14,207 bases of DNA from Bordetella parapertussis (GTDB lineage Bacteria; Pseudomonadota; Gammaproteobacteria; Burkholderiales; SG8-41), in NCBI GenBank assembly GCA_945870465.1, contig CAMBSS010000116.1:1-14207 (forward strand), given 5' to 3'. The notes below the pieces were generated by a model. That model was not told where the DNA came from. It worked only from the letters and a program-made list of their open reading frames with translations, and searched no databases. Of this stretch, positions 7,316 to 14,098 are shown piece after piece (the first letter of the stretch is position 1; each line of letters starts with the position of its first letter). The translations under genes and the position numbers were made by a program.

Positions 7316-8743
7316 ATGAACGCACCGCATGTCAAAGTCGCAACCACGGATAATGCCGCCGCAGCCGGGACCGTCGCCCAGAGAGTGGCGGATTATGTGT
7401 CCGGCTTTCGCTATGAAGACATTCCGCAGGCCACCCGCGAGCGCGCGAAACTGCTCATGCTCGATGCCGTGGGCATCGCGCTGGCGTCGACCCAGTACGA
7501 TTTCGCGCATCGCATACGCAACGGGCTTAACGCGCTGAATGAAGGCGGCGGTTCGAGCCTGATCGGACTATCGGGCAAGCTCTCGCTGCGTGACGCAGTC
7601 ATCATGAATGGCGCGCTGGTGCACGGCCTGGATTATGACGACACGCATATTCGCGCAATCATCCATGCCACCGCCAGTGCCTTTCCATGCGCCCTAGGCG
7701 TGGCTGAAGCGATCAATGCACCGGGAAGCGCGCTGCTTGCTGCCTACGTGCTGGGCATGGAAACCGCCATCCGGGTCGCCGATGCAGCCGGCGGCCACTT
7801 CCACGATTTTGGCTTTCACCCGACCGGCATCGCCGCGCATTTCTCGTGCGCGCTGCAGGCGGGCTGGCTCTACGGGCTGACGCCGCGCCAGCTCGTCATG
7901 GCGCAGGGACTTGCCGGCAGCACCGCTGCCGCCAGCCAGGAGTTCCTCGAAGAAGGCGCGTGGAACAAGCGCGTGCACCCGGGGTGGGCGGGTGCGGCGG
8001 GTATCACCGCCGCGCAACTGGCGCGCGCTGGGTTTCAGGGCCCGACCAAGCCGTATGAAGGCCGTTTCGGTCTTTACAAGAGCCATCTCGGCGAGCTGGC
8101 GGCGAATGTCCGCCATGATGTGGTGTATGCGACTCTCGGCAAGACTTGGGAGCTGCATGGCGCGGCCATCAAGCCGTACCCCGTCTGCCATCTCATCCAC
8201 GCGTGCGCCGACTCGGCGATAATTCTCCGGGACCAGCATGCGATCGCGGTAAACGATATCGAGCGCATCGTCGCGCTCGTGCCGGAGCCGACACTCCACA
8301 TCATCACGGAGCCCCGTGCCAACAAGCTGCGCCCGGCTAACGAGTACGACGCCAAGTTCAGCACGCAGTTTGTCGTCGCGACCTGTCTCGTGAAAGGCCG
8401 CTTCGGTCTGGCTGAACTCTTCGAGGACACCCTGCATGACGCCGCGATTCTCGCGTTGGCGGCGAAAGTCGAATGCATCGCCGACCCCGATGCGGCCTAC
8501 CCGCAGTATTTTTCCGGAGGCATCGAGATCCATCTGCGCGATGGCAGAAAACTTCGGCACCACGAGAAAGTCAACCGTGGCGCCGGCGACCGCGCGTTGA
8601 GTACAGCCGAGATCGAGCGCAAATACTTCGACAATGCGGCACTGGCGGTCGGCAAGGCCCGGGCCGATGCCATTTGCGCGGCGGTGCTCGGGATGGAACA
8701 GGATACCGCCGCCGAATTCGCGCGGCTGCTCGCGGCCGTCTAG
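7316..8743 (+). CDS. MmgE/PrpD family protein (2-methylcitrate dehydratase-like)
   Basis: This 475-aa cytoplasmic protein has the family's full length. Visible family landmarks are an all-helical N-terminal part with LLMLDAVGIALA (46-57), HGLDYDDTH (103-111), GFHPTG (166-171), KRVHPGWAGAAGI (218-230) and the C-terminal-domain start KPYPVCHLIHA (286-296). Characterised members are 2-methylcitrate dehydratase (PrpD), cis-aconitate decarboxylase and iminodisuccinate epimerase, so the reaction is probably dehydration, decarboxylation or epimerisation of a polycarboxylic acid. The ATG follows the Bug stop by 12 bp with GGAGA in between. The stop codon overlaps the stop of the convergent lyase gene within a shared CTAG. 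Sequence alone does not tell which of the known reactions applies. Confidence 0.94.
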   Translation: MNAPHVKVATTDNAAAAGTVAQRVADYVSGFRYEDIPQATRERAKLLMLDAVGIALASTQYDFAHRIRNGLNALNEGGGSSLIGLSGKLSLRDAVIMNGALVHGLDYDDTHIRAIIHATASAFPCALGVAEAINAPGSALLAAYVLGMETAIRVADAAGGHFHDFGFHPTGIAAHFSCALQAGWLYGLTPRQLVMAQGLAGSTAAASQEFLEEGAWNKRVHPGWAGAAGITAAQLARAGFQGPTKPYEGRFGLYKSHLGELAANVRHDVVYATLGKTWELHGAAIKPYPVCHLIHACADSAIILRDQHAIAVNDIERIVALVPEPTLHIITEPRANKLRPANEYDAKFSTQFVVATCLVKGRFGLAELFEDTLHDAAILALAAKVECIADPDAAYPQYFSGGIEIHLRDGRKLRHHEKVNRGAGDRALSTAEIERKYFDNAALAVGKARADAICAAVLGMEQDTAAEFARLLAAV

Positions 8744-9603
8744 GTTTTCGTGACGAACCGGCGCTCCAGTTCGCGGACGTCGGCAAAGCCGACCACGGCA
8801 TTGATTTCATCGAACGACACCGCATATTCCGGGCGCTCGGCCACGTTGCCCGTGCGCAATTGTTCGGCGAGTGCGGCAAGGCCGTTTTTCATGCCCTGCA
8901 CCGCGCACGCGGTCAGCAGCCGCGGATAGATCACCGCGCTTACGCCGAGTTCCTGCAACCGCGCAGCGCTGATCAACGGCGTGGTGGCGCGGCTGCGGAT
9001 GCCGAAGCCCATGTTTACGCACAGCGGTTTGCCGACATTACGGGCGACCGTTTCGATGTCACTCTCCGCCAGCAACGCATCGGCGAACAGCAGGTCGGCG
9101 CCTGCTTCGGCATAGAGGTTCAATCTGCGTATGACCTCTTTGATCCGGTGCGTTGCAAACGAGTCGGTGCGCGACTTGATGATGAAGTCGGGGTCCCTGC
9201 GCGCGGCGGCCGCGGCGTGCAGCTTTTCCACCATTTCTTCGGCGCTCACGACGGACTTGCCGCTCATGTGTCCGCAGCGCTTGGGCCAGGTCTGGTCTTC
9301 AAGCATGAGGCCCGCGATACTCGCCTGTTCGAACGCGCGTATCACATGATAGACATTCACGGCATTGCCGTAGCCGGTGTCGGCGTCGGCGAGCAGCGGT
9401 ATGTCGCAGCACGCGGCGAGCGCGCGGCATGCGTTCACGTTGGGCTCCAGTCCCATGAGTCCAACATCGGGTTGTCCCAGCAGCGCTTCACTGAGACCGG
9501 CGCCGGTGATGAAGCCGGCGGGATATCCGGCCTGCTGGACCAGGCGCGCGCTGTAGCCGTCAAAAATACCCGGCAGGGCGAGAATCTCGGGCGCTTCGAT
9601 CAA
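8740..9603 (-). CDS. Isocitrate lyase/PEP mutase superfamily lyase
   Basis: With the TTG start at 9603 the protein is 287 aa. It shows ALPGIFDGYSA (9-19), the metal-binding LLADADTGYG (70-79; Asp73, Asp75), LEDQ (101-104), the active-site loop KRCGH (108-112) with the Cys used by C-C lyases (isocitrate, methylisocitrate and dimethylmalate lyases), and KSRTDSF (143-149). The Cys argues for carbon-carbon cleavage of an alpha-hydroxy-dicarboxylate, not phosphonate mutase chemistry. The open frame continues upstream of the TTG, and the residues TTKLRRLIEAP match the usual N-terminus of the family, so the real start is probably earlier. The best candidate is ATT at 9628-9630 with AAGGA seven bases before it; an ATG at 9636-9638 is out of frame. 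It is encoded directly after the second PrpD gene and likely co-transcribed with it, recalling the methylcitrate-cycle pairing of dehydratase and lyase. Confidence 0.92.
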   Translation of the reverse strand: MIEAPEILALPGIFDGYSARLVQQAGYPAGFITGAGLSEALLGQPDVGLMGLEPNVNACRALAACCDIPLLADADTGYGNAVNVYHVIRAFEQASIAGLMLEDQTWPKRCGHMSGKSVVSAEEMVEKLHAAAAARRDPDFIIKSRTDSFATHRIKEVIRRLNLYAEAGADLLFADALLAESDIETVARNVGKPLCVNMGFGIRSRATTPLISAARLQELGVSAVIYPRLLTACAVQGMKNGLAALAEQLRTGNVAERPEYAVSFDEINAVVGFADVRELERRFVTKT

Positions 9604-9641
9604 TCGGCGCAGTTTGGTGGTGGCGTTAATGCGGGCATCCT

Positions 9642-11021
9642 TTATTTGAGAAGAGCCGTAATTTCGCGTACGTCCGGCACGGATTCGAGTTTCTCCAGCA
9701 GAGCGAAAGCCTCCAGCGCGCGCGCCCCCCCCGCGTAGCCGGTGGTGCAGTCGGTATATTTGAGTTTTAACTCCGGAAACAACAGCGGCCGGCCCTTGCT
9801 GCCGCGATTATTGATCCGCATCACGCGGCGCTCGAGCACCCGGCCGTCGATGAGTTCAATCTTCACCTCCGAGAATTCTTTCTGCAGGAACGTGGCGTAA
9901 CCATGAAGATCTGGATGCACCACCATTTCGACGCGCGCCATGAGCGCCCGCAGCACCGGATCGCGCACGCGCTGGTCGGTGAAATGCTGCAGTCGCACCG
10001 AGCGCTCGGCGAGCGCGGTGGCAACGCAGAAAGCGGTGGAGAACTTGCCCCCGTAACCGGTTTGCGGATCGTTGTTGTCCATGGTGGGCGGGACCAGTTC
10101 ATGCACCGAAATCCGTACATGCTTTACCTGCTGCGGCGTGATGTCGTGCTCCGTGGCAAGGCCGAGCACGCCGTCGAGCGCGGAGTGGATCAGGCCGCAA
10201 CAAGGGTACACCTTGATGACCAGCCCCGGATCGACGAGATCGTAGGGGCGGCCGAGCTGCGCCAGCATGGCGGCGAGGTCGTAGTTGCCCTTGCCATTGA
10301 ACGCATTGCAGAAGCCCCAGTCGATCTCGATCGCCGCGGGATGCGCCGTGAAGCCGCTTTGGGTGAGCCGGCCCGCGGTGACGCCGTTGCGCGCGGCCTT
10401 GGCAATGTGAAACGCCTTCAGCATGTTGCCGACCATGTTGCGCAGGCCGGAGGCTTCGGATGCCGCGATGCCGATCGCGCAGCGCATCTCTGCAATGTCG
10501 AACTTTAACAACCGGGCGACCGCCACGGCGGCGCCGAAATGCGCAAGCGTGGCGGTCGAGTGCCAGCCCTCGGCGTAGTGAGCCACGCCCAGACCGCGTG
10601 CGATGCCGGCTTCGACTTCATACCCGGCGACGAACGCTTCGATCAGTTCGCAGCCCGTCGCGCCGCCTTCCTCTTCCGCGACTGCGAGCAGCGCAAACAA
10701 AACGGGCGTGGTGACGAAGCCGCTTACCGTGAGGGAAATGTTGTCGAAATCCAGCGCGTGCGCCGCCGCCGAGTTGGCGAACGCCGCATGCGCGGCAGTG
10801 AGCGCCATGTCGCATCCCAGCACGGTTGCCTTGCCCGGCCGTGATTCCTCCGCGGCGCGTTCGCGCAGGATGACGGTGGACGGTTCGCCGGTTCCGGCGA
10901 GTACCGCGCCGAGCGCATCGGCGATCGCGAGTTTCGCGTTCTCACGCACGTGATCCGGGATATCCGCATAGCGCGTATTGACGGCGAACCCGGCGAGCGC
11001 TTTGGTGACTTCAATTGGCAT
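9642..11021 (-). CDS. Second MmgE/PrpD family protein
   Basis: This 459-aa protein uses the ATG at 11021. That start is preceded by a strong GGAGG and gives the expected N-terminus (MPIEVTKALAGFAV); a longer in-frame reading to 11114 adds 31 non-family residues across the promoter region. Landmarks are KLAIADALGAVLAG (30-43), HALDFDN (88-94), GWHSTA (152-157), KAFHIAKAARNG (202-213) and KVYPCCGLIH (270-279). It is clearly divergent from the plus-strand PrpD protein of this window, so the two probably act on different intermediates or stereoisomers. The reaction class is the same (dehydratase/decarboxylase/epimerase on carboxylic acids). An 8-C run (9725-9732) near the 3' end does not break the frame. 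The gene ends just before the lyase gene and diverges from the second Bug gene. Confidence 0.94.
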   Translation of the reverse strand: MPIEVTKALAGFAVNTRYADIPDHVRENAKLAIADALGAVLAGTGEPSTVILRERAAEESRPGKATVLGCDMALTAAHAAFANSAAAHALDFDNISLTVSGFVTTPVLFALLAVAEEEGGATGCELIEAFVAGYEVEAGIARGLGVAHYAEGWHSTATLAHFGAAVAVARLLKFDIAEMRCAIGIAASEASGLRNMVGNMLKAFHIAKAARNGVTAGRLTQSGFTAHPAAIEIDWGFCNAFNGKGNYDLAAMLAQLGRPYDLVDPGLVIKVYPCCGLIHSALDGVLGLATEHDITPQQVKHVRISVHELVPPTMDNNDPQTGYGGKFSTAFCVATALAERSVRLQHFTDQRVRDPVLRALMARVEMVVHPDLHGYATFLQKEFSEVKIELIDGRVLERRVMRINNRGSKGRPLLFPELKLKYTDCTTGYAGGARALEAFALLEKLESVPDVREITALLK

Positions 11022-11136
11022 TGCTTCCTCCTTCTGGTCTGATCCCGCGCATTTTAACCCGTGCCGCGCATTGCGCCTGGATGGCGTCATTGATAGAGTC
11101 CGGGTCTGCTCCAATATTCGGAAGAAGGGAAATAAA
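11022..11136. promoter_or_regulatory. Divergent intergenic region between PrpD-2 and Bug-2
   Basis: This 115-bp gap separates two genes transcribed outward, so it must carry both promoters unless transcription enters from elsewhere. The minus strand has a TAAAAT (plus 11051-11056) that could be a -10 box, without a convincing -35 at 17 bp. The plus strand has TTGCGC (11071-11076) and TGATAG (11091-11096), but spaced too closely for a good sigma-70 promoter. No clear LysR-type T-N11-A dyad or regulator gene is seen here. Confidence 0.4.
11027..11031 (-). promoter_or_regulatory. Strong ribosome-binding site of the second MmgE/PrpD gene
   Basis: On the minus strand GGAGG sits 5 nt before the ATG at 11021 within AGAAGGAGGAAGC. 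It decides the start against longer in-frame options. Confidence 0.75.
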
Positions 11137-12108
11137 ATGACGATGCGTGGTCCATGCGGGTGGCTGCTGTTCGCTGGCGTGGTGTTGCACGCCGCGAGCG
11201 GCGCTGCGCAAGCTTATCCGGGCCGCTCCATTCGCCTGGTGGTTCCCTATGCGCCGGGCAGCACCACCGACACGCTGGCGCGTCTGCTGGGAACGAAGCT
11301 CACGGCGGCGCTCGGTCAGCAGGTGGTCATCGACAATCGCGCGGGGGCGGCCGGCAACATCGGCACCGACATCGTCGCCAAGGCCGCCGCGGACGGTTAT
11401 ACGCTCGCCGTTGTTCCCGGCAGTCATGCCATCAATCCCAGTCTCTATGCGAAGCTGCCGTTCGATCCCGTGCGGGATTTTGCGACGGTCGCGCTGATCG
11501 GTTCGGCGCCGTTGCTGATCGCCGCGCACCCCGCCGTTGCGGCGTCTTCCATGCGCGAGCTGATTGCGCTTGCCAAAGCGAAGCCCGGCGAGATCCGCTA
11601 CGCGTCGGGCGGCAGCGGCAGTCCCAGTCATCTCTCGATGGAATTGTTGAAGAGCATGGCGGGAATCGATCTCGCGCATGTGCCGTACAAAGGCGGCGGC
11701 TCGGTGCTCACTGCGCTGCTCAGTGCGGAAGTGCAGCTCACGCCGAGCGGCGCATTGGTCCTGCTGCCGCTTGCGCGCGCGGGCCGCATCAAGCTTATCG
11801 CGACGACGGGCGCCAAGCGGCTGGCGGTGCTGCCCGAGGTCGCGACGGTGGCCGAGTCCGGCGTGCCGGGCTATGTGGTGACCGGCTGGTGGGGCATGCT
11901 GGCGCCGGCAGGCACGCCAAAGCCTATCGTGCAACTGCTCAATGGCGAGATTGCGCGCGCGTTGCAGTCGGCGGATCTGCGCGAGCGGCTCGCCGCCGAC
12001 GGCATCGAGGCGGCGGGCGGCACGCCGGATGCATTCGCGCAGCACTTGCGGCGGGAAATCGTGCTGTGGTCGAAAGTGGTGCGCGACTCGGGCGCCCGTG
12101 CCGAGTGA
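11137..12108 (+). CDS. Bug-family periplasmic solute-binding protein (second copy)
   Basis: This 323-aa protein starts at ATG 11137, 6 nt after AAGGGA; a longer open frame back to 10978 overlaps the divergent gene and adds nothing family-like. It has a signal peptide with a hydrophobic core around residues 8-16 and a probable cut after ASGAAQA. Mature motifs are YPGRSIRLVVPYAPG, VIDNRAGAAGNIG, ADGYTL and VPYKGGGS, and it ends in the Bug C-terminal helix (LRREIVLWSKVVRDSG). It is a paralogue of the Bug protein at 6329-7303 but differs throughout, so the ligand may differ. It diverges from the PrpD-2/lyase pair and probably serves that module as the extracytoplasmic receptor. No membrane subunits are nearby. 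Confidence 0.95.
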   Translation: MTMRGPCGWLLFAGVVLHAASGAAQAYPGRSIRLVVPYAPGSTTDTLARLLGTKLTAALGQQVVIDNRAGAAGNIGTDIVAKAAADGYTLAVVPGSHAINPSLYAKLPFDPVRDFATVALIGSAPLLIAAHPAVAASSMRELIALAKAKPGEIRYASGGSGSPSHLSMELLKSMAGIDLAHVPYKGGGSVLTALLSAEVQLTPSGALVLLPLARAGRIKLIATTGAKRLAVLPEVATVAESGVPGYVVTGWWGMLAPAGTPKPIVQLLNGEIARALQSADLRERLAADGIEAAGGTPDAFAQHLRREIVLWSKVVRDSGARAE

Positions 12109-12233
12109 CACGCGGAGCGCGAGGGGGGGCGAACCGGCGCAACCCAATGCACTGATCACCACGCTTGCCGGGATGCACGCTGCGCGACCTGCCGGCATTG
12201 AATTATTTCCGTGCGATGCGTACTATTGTCGGG

Positions 12234-12691
12234 ATGGGTACCGCATTGACAGACACCCCGGCGGCGTGGCGCGCCGAGCAACTCGCAAGCGACCCGCGCT
12301 GGACGTTCAGGCTTGACGACACCGCGCGGCGCGACTTGGTGGCAGCGCTCAACAAAGCGCGCGATCCCGCCAAGGGATTGTTCGACTATCGCCGCCAGGA
12401 TTTCGAACTGGGAACTGCATGGCCTGTTATCGCAGCCGCCCTGGCGGAGATCAAGCGCAGATGCGGCGTGGCGCTGATTCGCGGCCTCGATGAAAAGAGT
12501 TTCGAGCTATTGACGTGGGCAATCGGATTGCATGCCGGCGTCGCACGGCCGCAGGGTAAGGCGACGCACTACATTTCCGCCGTGCGCGATGCCGGCACCA
12601 CGTACCGCACCGGCACGGGCCGCGGCTATTCGTCGAACGCCGAGCTCGACTTTCACACCGACTCTGCCGATATTGTGTTCCTGAGTTGCTA
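12234..12691 (+). pseudogene. TauD/TfdA-type Fe(II)/2-oxoglutarate dioxygenase, 3' part lost
   Basis: The coding frame (ATG at 12234, MGTALTDTPAAW; earlier in-frame ATGs at 12165 and 12216 are possible but have no better ribosome-binding site) reads as the N-terminal half of a TauD/TfdA-family oxygenase. It includes GVALIRGL and ELDFHTDSADIVFLS, with the iron-binding HxD as His and Asp in FHTD. After Cys-Tyr the frame runs into the inverted repeat of an IS630-type element and stops at TAG 12708-12710. The distal His and the 2-oxoglutarate-binding Arg, which lie in the C-terminal half of the family, are therefore missing, and the product should be inactive. The sequence beyond the element does not continue the gene. 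When intact it probably hydroxylated a small organic compound, perhaps linked to the neighbouring catabolic genes. Confidence 0.8.
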
Positions 12692-12693
12692 TA

Positions 12694-12712
12694 ATTATAA
12701 TTTGCATTAGAA
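12694..12712 (+). repeat. IS630 left terminal inverted repeat
   Basis: ATTATAATTTGCATTAGAA. It pairs with the right end at 13812-13830 with three mismatches. With the adjacent TA the matching core becomes TAATTATAATT. Confidence 0.85.
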
Positions 12713-13233
12713 AGTGCCATAATATGGCTTCCATATGCGCAGGAGTCTGTCATAGCACGAACGGCTGGAGGGGATAAGGATCTGGCTTGGGCGCGCGAGC
12801 AAGTTTCGAAGGCGCGTAGCGCAGACGATTTGCGGCACGCGCAAGCGATTCTGTTGCCGCTAGAACTCGGATTGAGTCTGGAGCAAACTGCCTTGGCAAT
12901 CGGGCGCACGGTGAGCCTGACCTGCAAGCTGCGCAATCGAAAGCGGCGTGAACGCGCCAACGAAATTCCGGTCAGGAGGGCCAAACGCGAATTGCGTAAC
13001 CGAGCAGGGGCGAGCCTTGCCCAAGAGGCGGCGTTGCTTGACCAGGTGCTCGCCGATGCGAGCGGCGGGGGCATAGTGGTCATTCCCAGCCTCAAACCGG
13101 CATTTGAGAAGGCACTGGGGCGTAAGGTTGCACCATCAACGCTCTATCGGATGCTCGCCCGTCATGGCTGGCGCAAGCTGGCGCCCGATACTGCGCACCC
13201 CAAAGGCGACCCCGAACGACGCGAGGAGTTTAA

Positions 13234-13240
13234 AAAAAAC
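13234..13240 (+). other. Slippery heptamer A_AAA_AAC in the transposase frame
   Basis: In the upstream frame the codons are TTT AAA AAA AAC. The heptamer is in the right register for -1 slippage, and the downstream catalytic frame is exactly -1. IS elements often use such sites, so this may be a programmed site in the ancestral element. A simple one-base change in the A8 run (13232-13239) is the alternative. Confidence 0.5.
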
Positions 13241-13811
13241 TTCCCGGCAATCTGGCAGAAACGCTGAAGACATTTCCGGCTGCCCTCGCGCATCGCCCGC
13301 TGCGACTGATGTTCCAGGATGAGGCCCGCTTTGGCCGCTTGAGCCGGTGCCGTTACTGCTGGGCCAAATTTCCGCTGCGGCCAACCGTCAAGGTGATGCT
13401 CGTGCACCAGTACGTGTATGCCTATAGTGCTGTGAGCATCCCTCAGGGCAACTTTGATTCGCTGGTGCTGCCGCATGTCAATGGCGGCTGCATGGGCCTT
13501 TAACTCGCGGAAGTATCAAGACGGTACCCAAATGACAATATCGTAATGGTGCTCGACGGTACCGGTTGGCACAAAAACAAATCCATGCCAATCCCCGAAA
13601 ACATCCGGTTATTGCGTCTGCCGTCCTATTCGCCGGAACTCAATCCGGCCGAGCATGTGTGGGATGAGCTGCGTGAGAAGCACTTCCACAATCGGGCATT
13701 TGAGAGCCTTGATGCGCTTGAAGAGCACCTCGTTGATGCTTTGCTCAGCCTCGAAAATAACCCCGCCCTCGTCCAGTCAATTTGCAACTGGGATTGGATT
13801 ATTAATGAAAC

Positions 13812-13830
13812 TTCTATTACGAATTATAAT
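13812..13830 (-). repeat. IS630 right terminal inverted repeat
   Basis: Read on the minus strand this end is ATTATAATTCGTAATAGAA, the partner of the left repeat. The transposase stop codon TAG (13831-13833) is made of the flanking TA plus the first outside base, so the frame has no stop of its own inside the element. Confidence 0.85.
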
Positions 13831-13859
13831 TAGCTGTGCGTTTGGCATTGCCAACCCGT

Positions 13860-13994
13860 TCAGACGAAGCCATTGCCCCATCGGGCGCGCTCAAGGTAGG
13901 CCGCACAGGCTGCCTCGTTCGGAAACAGGCGCTGAAAATCCGGCAACGAGTGCGGAAACGCCAAATCGCCCCGCTCAAGAACATCGATCGCCAC
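13860..13994 (-). pseudogene. IS1595-family transposase, N-terminal fragment
   Basis: On the minus strand a 44-residue stretch from a GTG at 13994 reads VAIDVLERGDLAFPHS, then LPDFQRLFPNEAAC, then AYLERARWGNGFV, and hits TGA at 13862-13860. This is the conserved N-terminus that precedes the zinc-ribbon (FVCPHC) of IS1595-family transposases; the first zinc Cys codon would fall where the TGA is. The rest is missing, since the IS630 element begins about 27 bp further on. On the upstream side (plus 14028-14052) the palindrome CTACCGGTAG and TGTGTGTGACAACCC may be the element's terminal repeat, but no partner end is present to prove it. It is a dead remnant predating or rearranged with the IS630 insertion. 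Confidence 0.75.
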
Positions 13995-14098
13995 GGTAGC
14001 CCCACGTTGATGCGGTCGCTCAACATACTACCGGTAGTGTGTGTGACAACCCGATCAGCACGCATCGAGCATCTCCTCGTTCGCGGTCGGCATCGGGG

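Larger units (their letters stand above)
12694..13830 (+). mobile_element. IS630-family insertion sequence, degenerate
   Basis: This 1137-bp element, a normal IS630 length, is bounded by AT-rich terminal inverted repeats that match at 16 of 19 bases. TA dinucleotides follow at 12692-12693 and 13831-13832, as expected for IS630/Tc1-type insertion with TA duplication. It carries one transposase reading frame on the plus strand, broken in several places. It interrupts a dioxygenase gene on its left; its right flank is an unrelated IS1595-type fragment. The broken transposase means it could move only if a related copy supplied enzyme in trans. Confidence 0.88.
12752..13833 (+). pseudogene. IS630-family DDE transposase, disrupted
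   Basis: The N-terminal part (helix-turn-helix region, LGLSLEQTALAIGRT, then RMLARHGWRKLAPDTAHPKG) reads in one frame to a TGA at 13265-13267. The catalytic part continues in the -1 frame: LRLMFQDEARFGR (first Asp, codon 13318), MVLDGTGWH (second Asp, codon 13555) and YSPELNPAEHVWDELR (Glu, codon 13651), the IS630/Tc1 DDE triad. Three defects are visible. The natural start, 6 nt after AGGAG (12741-12745), is ATA. The frames change at or soon after TTTAAAAAAAAC (13229-13240). An in-frame TAA (13501-13503) lies between the two Asp codons, with LAEVSRRYPND after it continuing the family sequence. A TTG at 12830 could start a shortened N-terminal piece. The frame change alone could be programmed; all three together indicate decay. 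Confidence 0.87.

Noticed and set aside
9725..9732. Run of eight C as a possible frameshift in PrpD-2.
   Set aside because: The family-like reading frame is continuous on both sides of the run (YAGGARALEAF), so no indel is indicated.
8473..9738. 421-codon plus-strand open frame opposite the lyase gene.
   Set aside because: The minus-strand lyase has clear catalytic motifs across the same DNA; the plus translation has low-complexity, antisense-like composition.
9903..10508. 201-codon plus-strand frame opposite PrpD-2.
   Set aside because: No ribosome-binding site or recognisable domain; PrpD-2 explains the region.
12109..12233. Gap after Bug-2 as a possible regulatory or terminator region.
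   Set aside because: Apart from a G run (12124-12130) I see no stem-loop with T-tract, promoter-like pair or small ORF that I can support.
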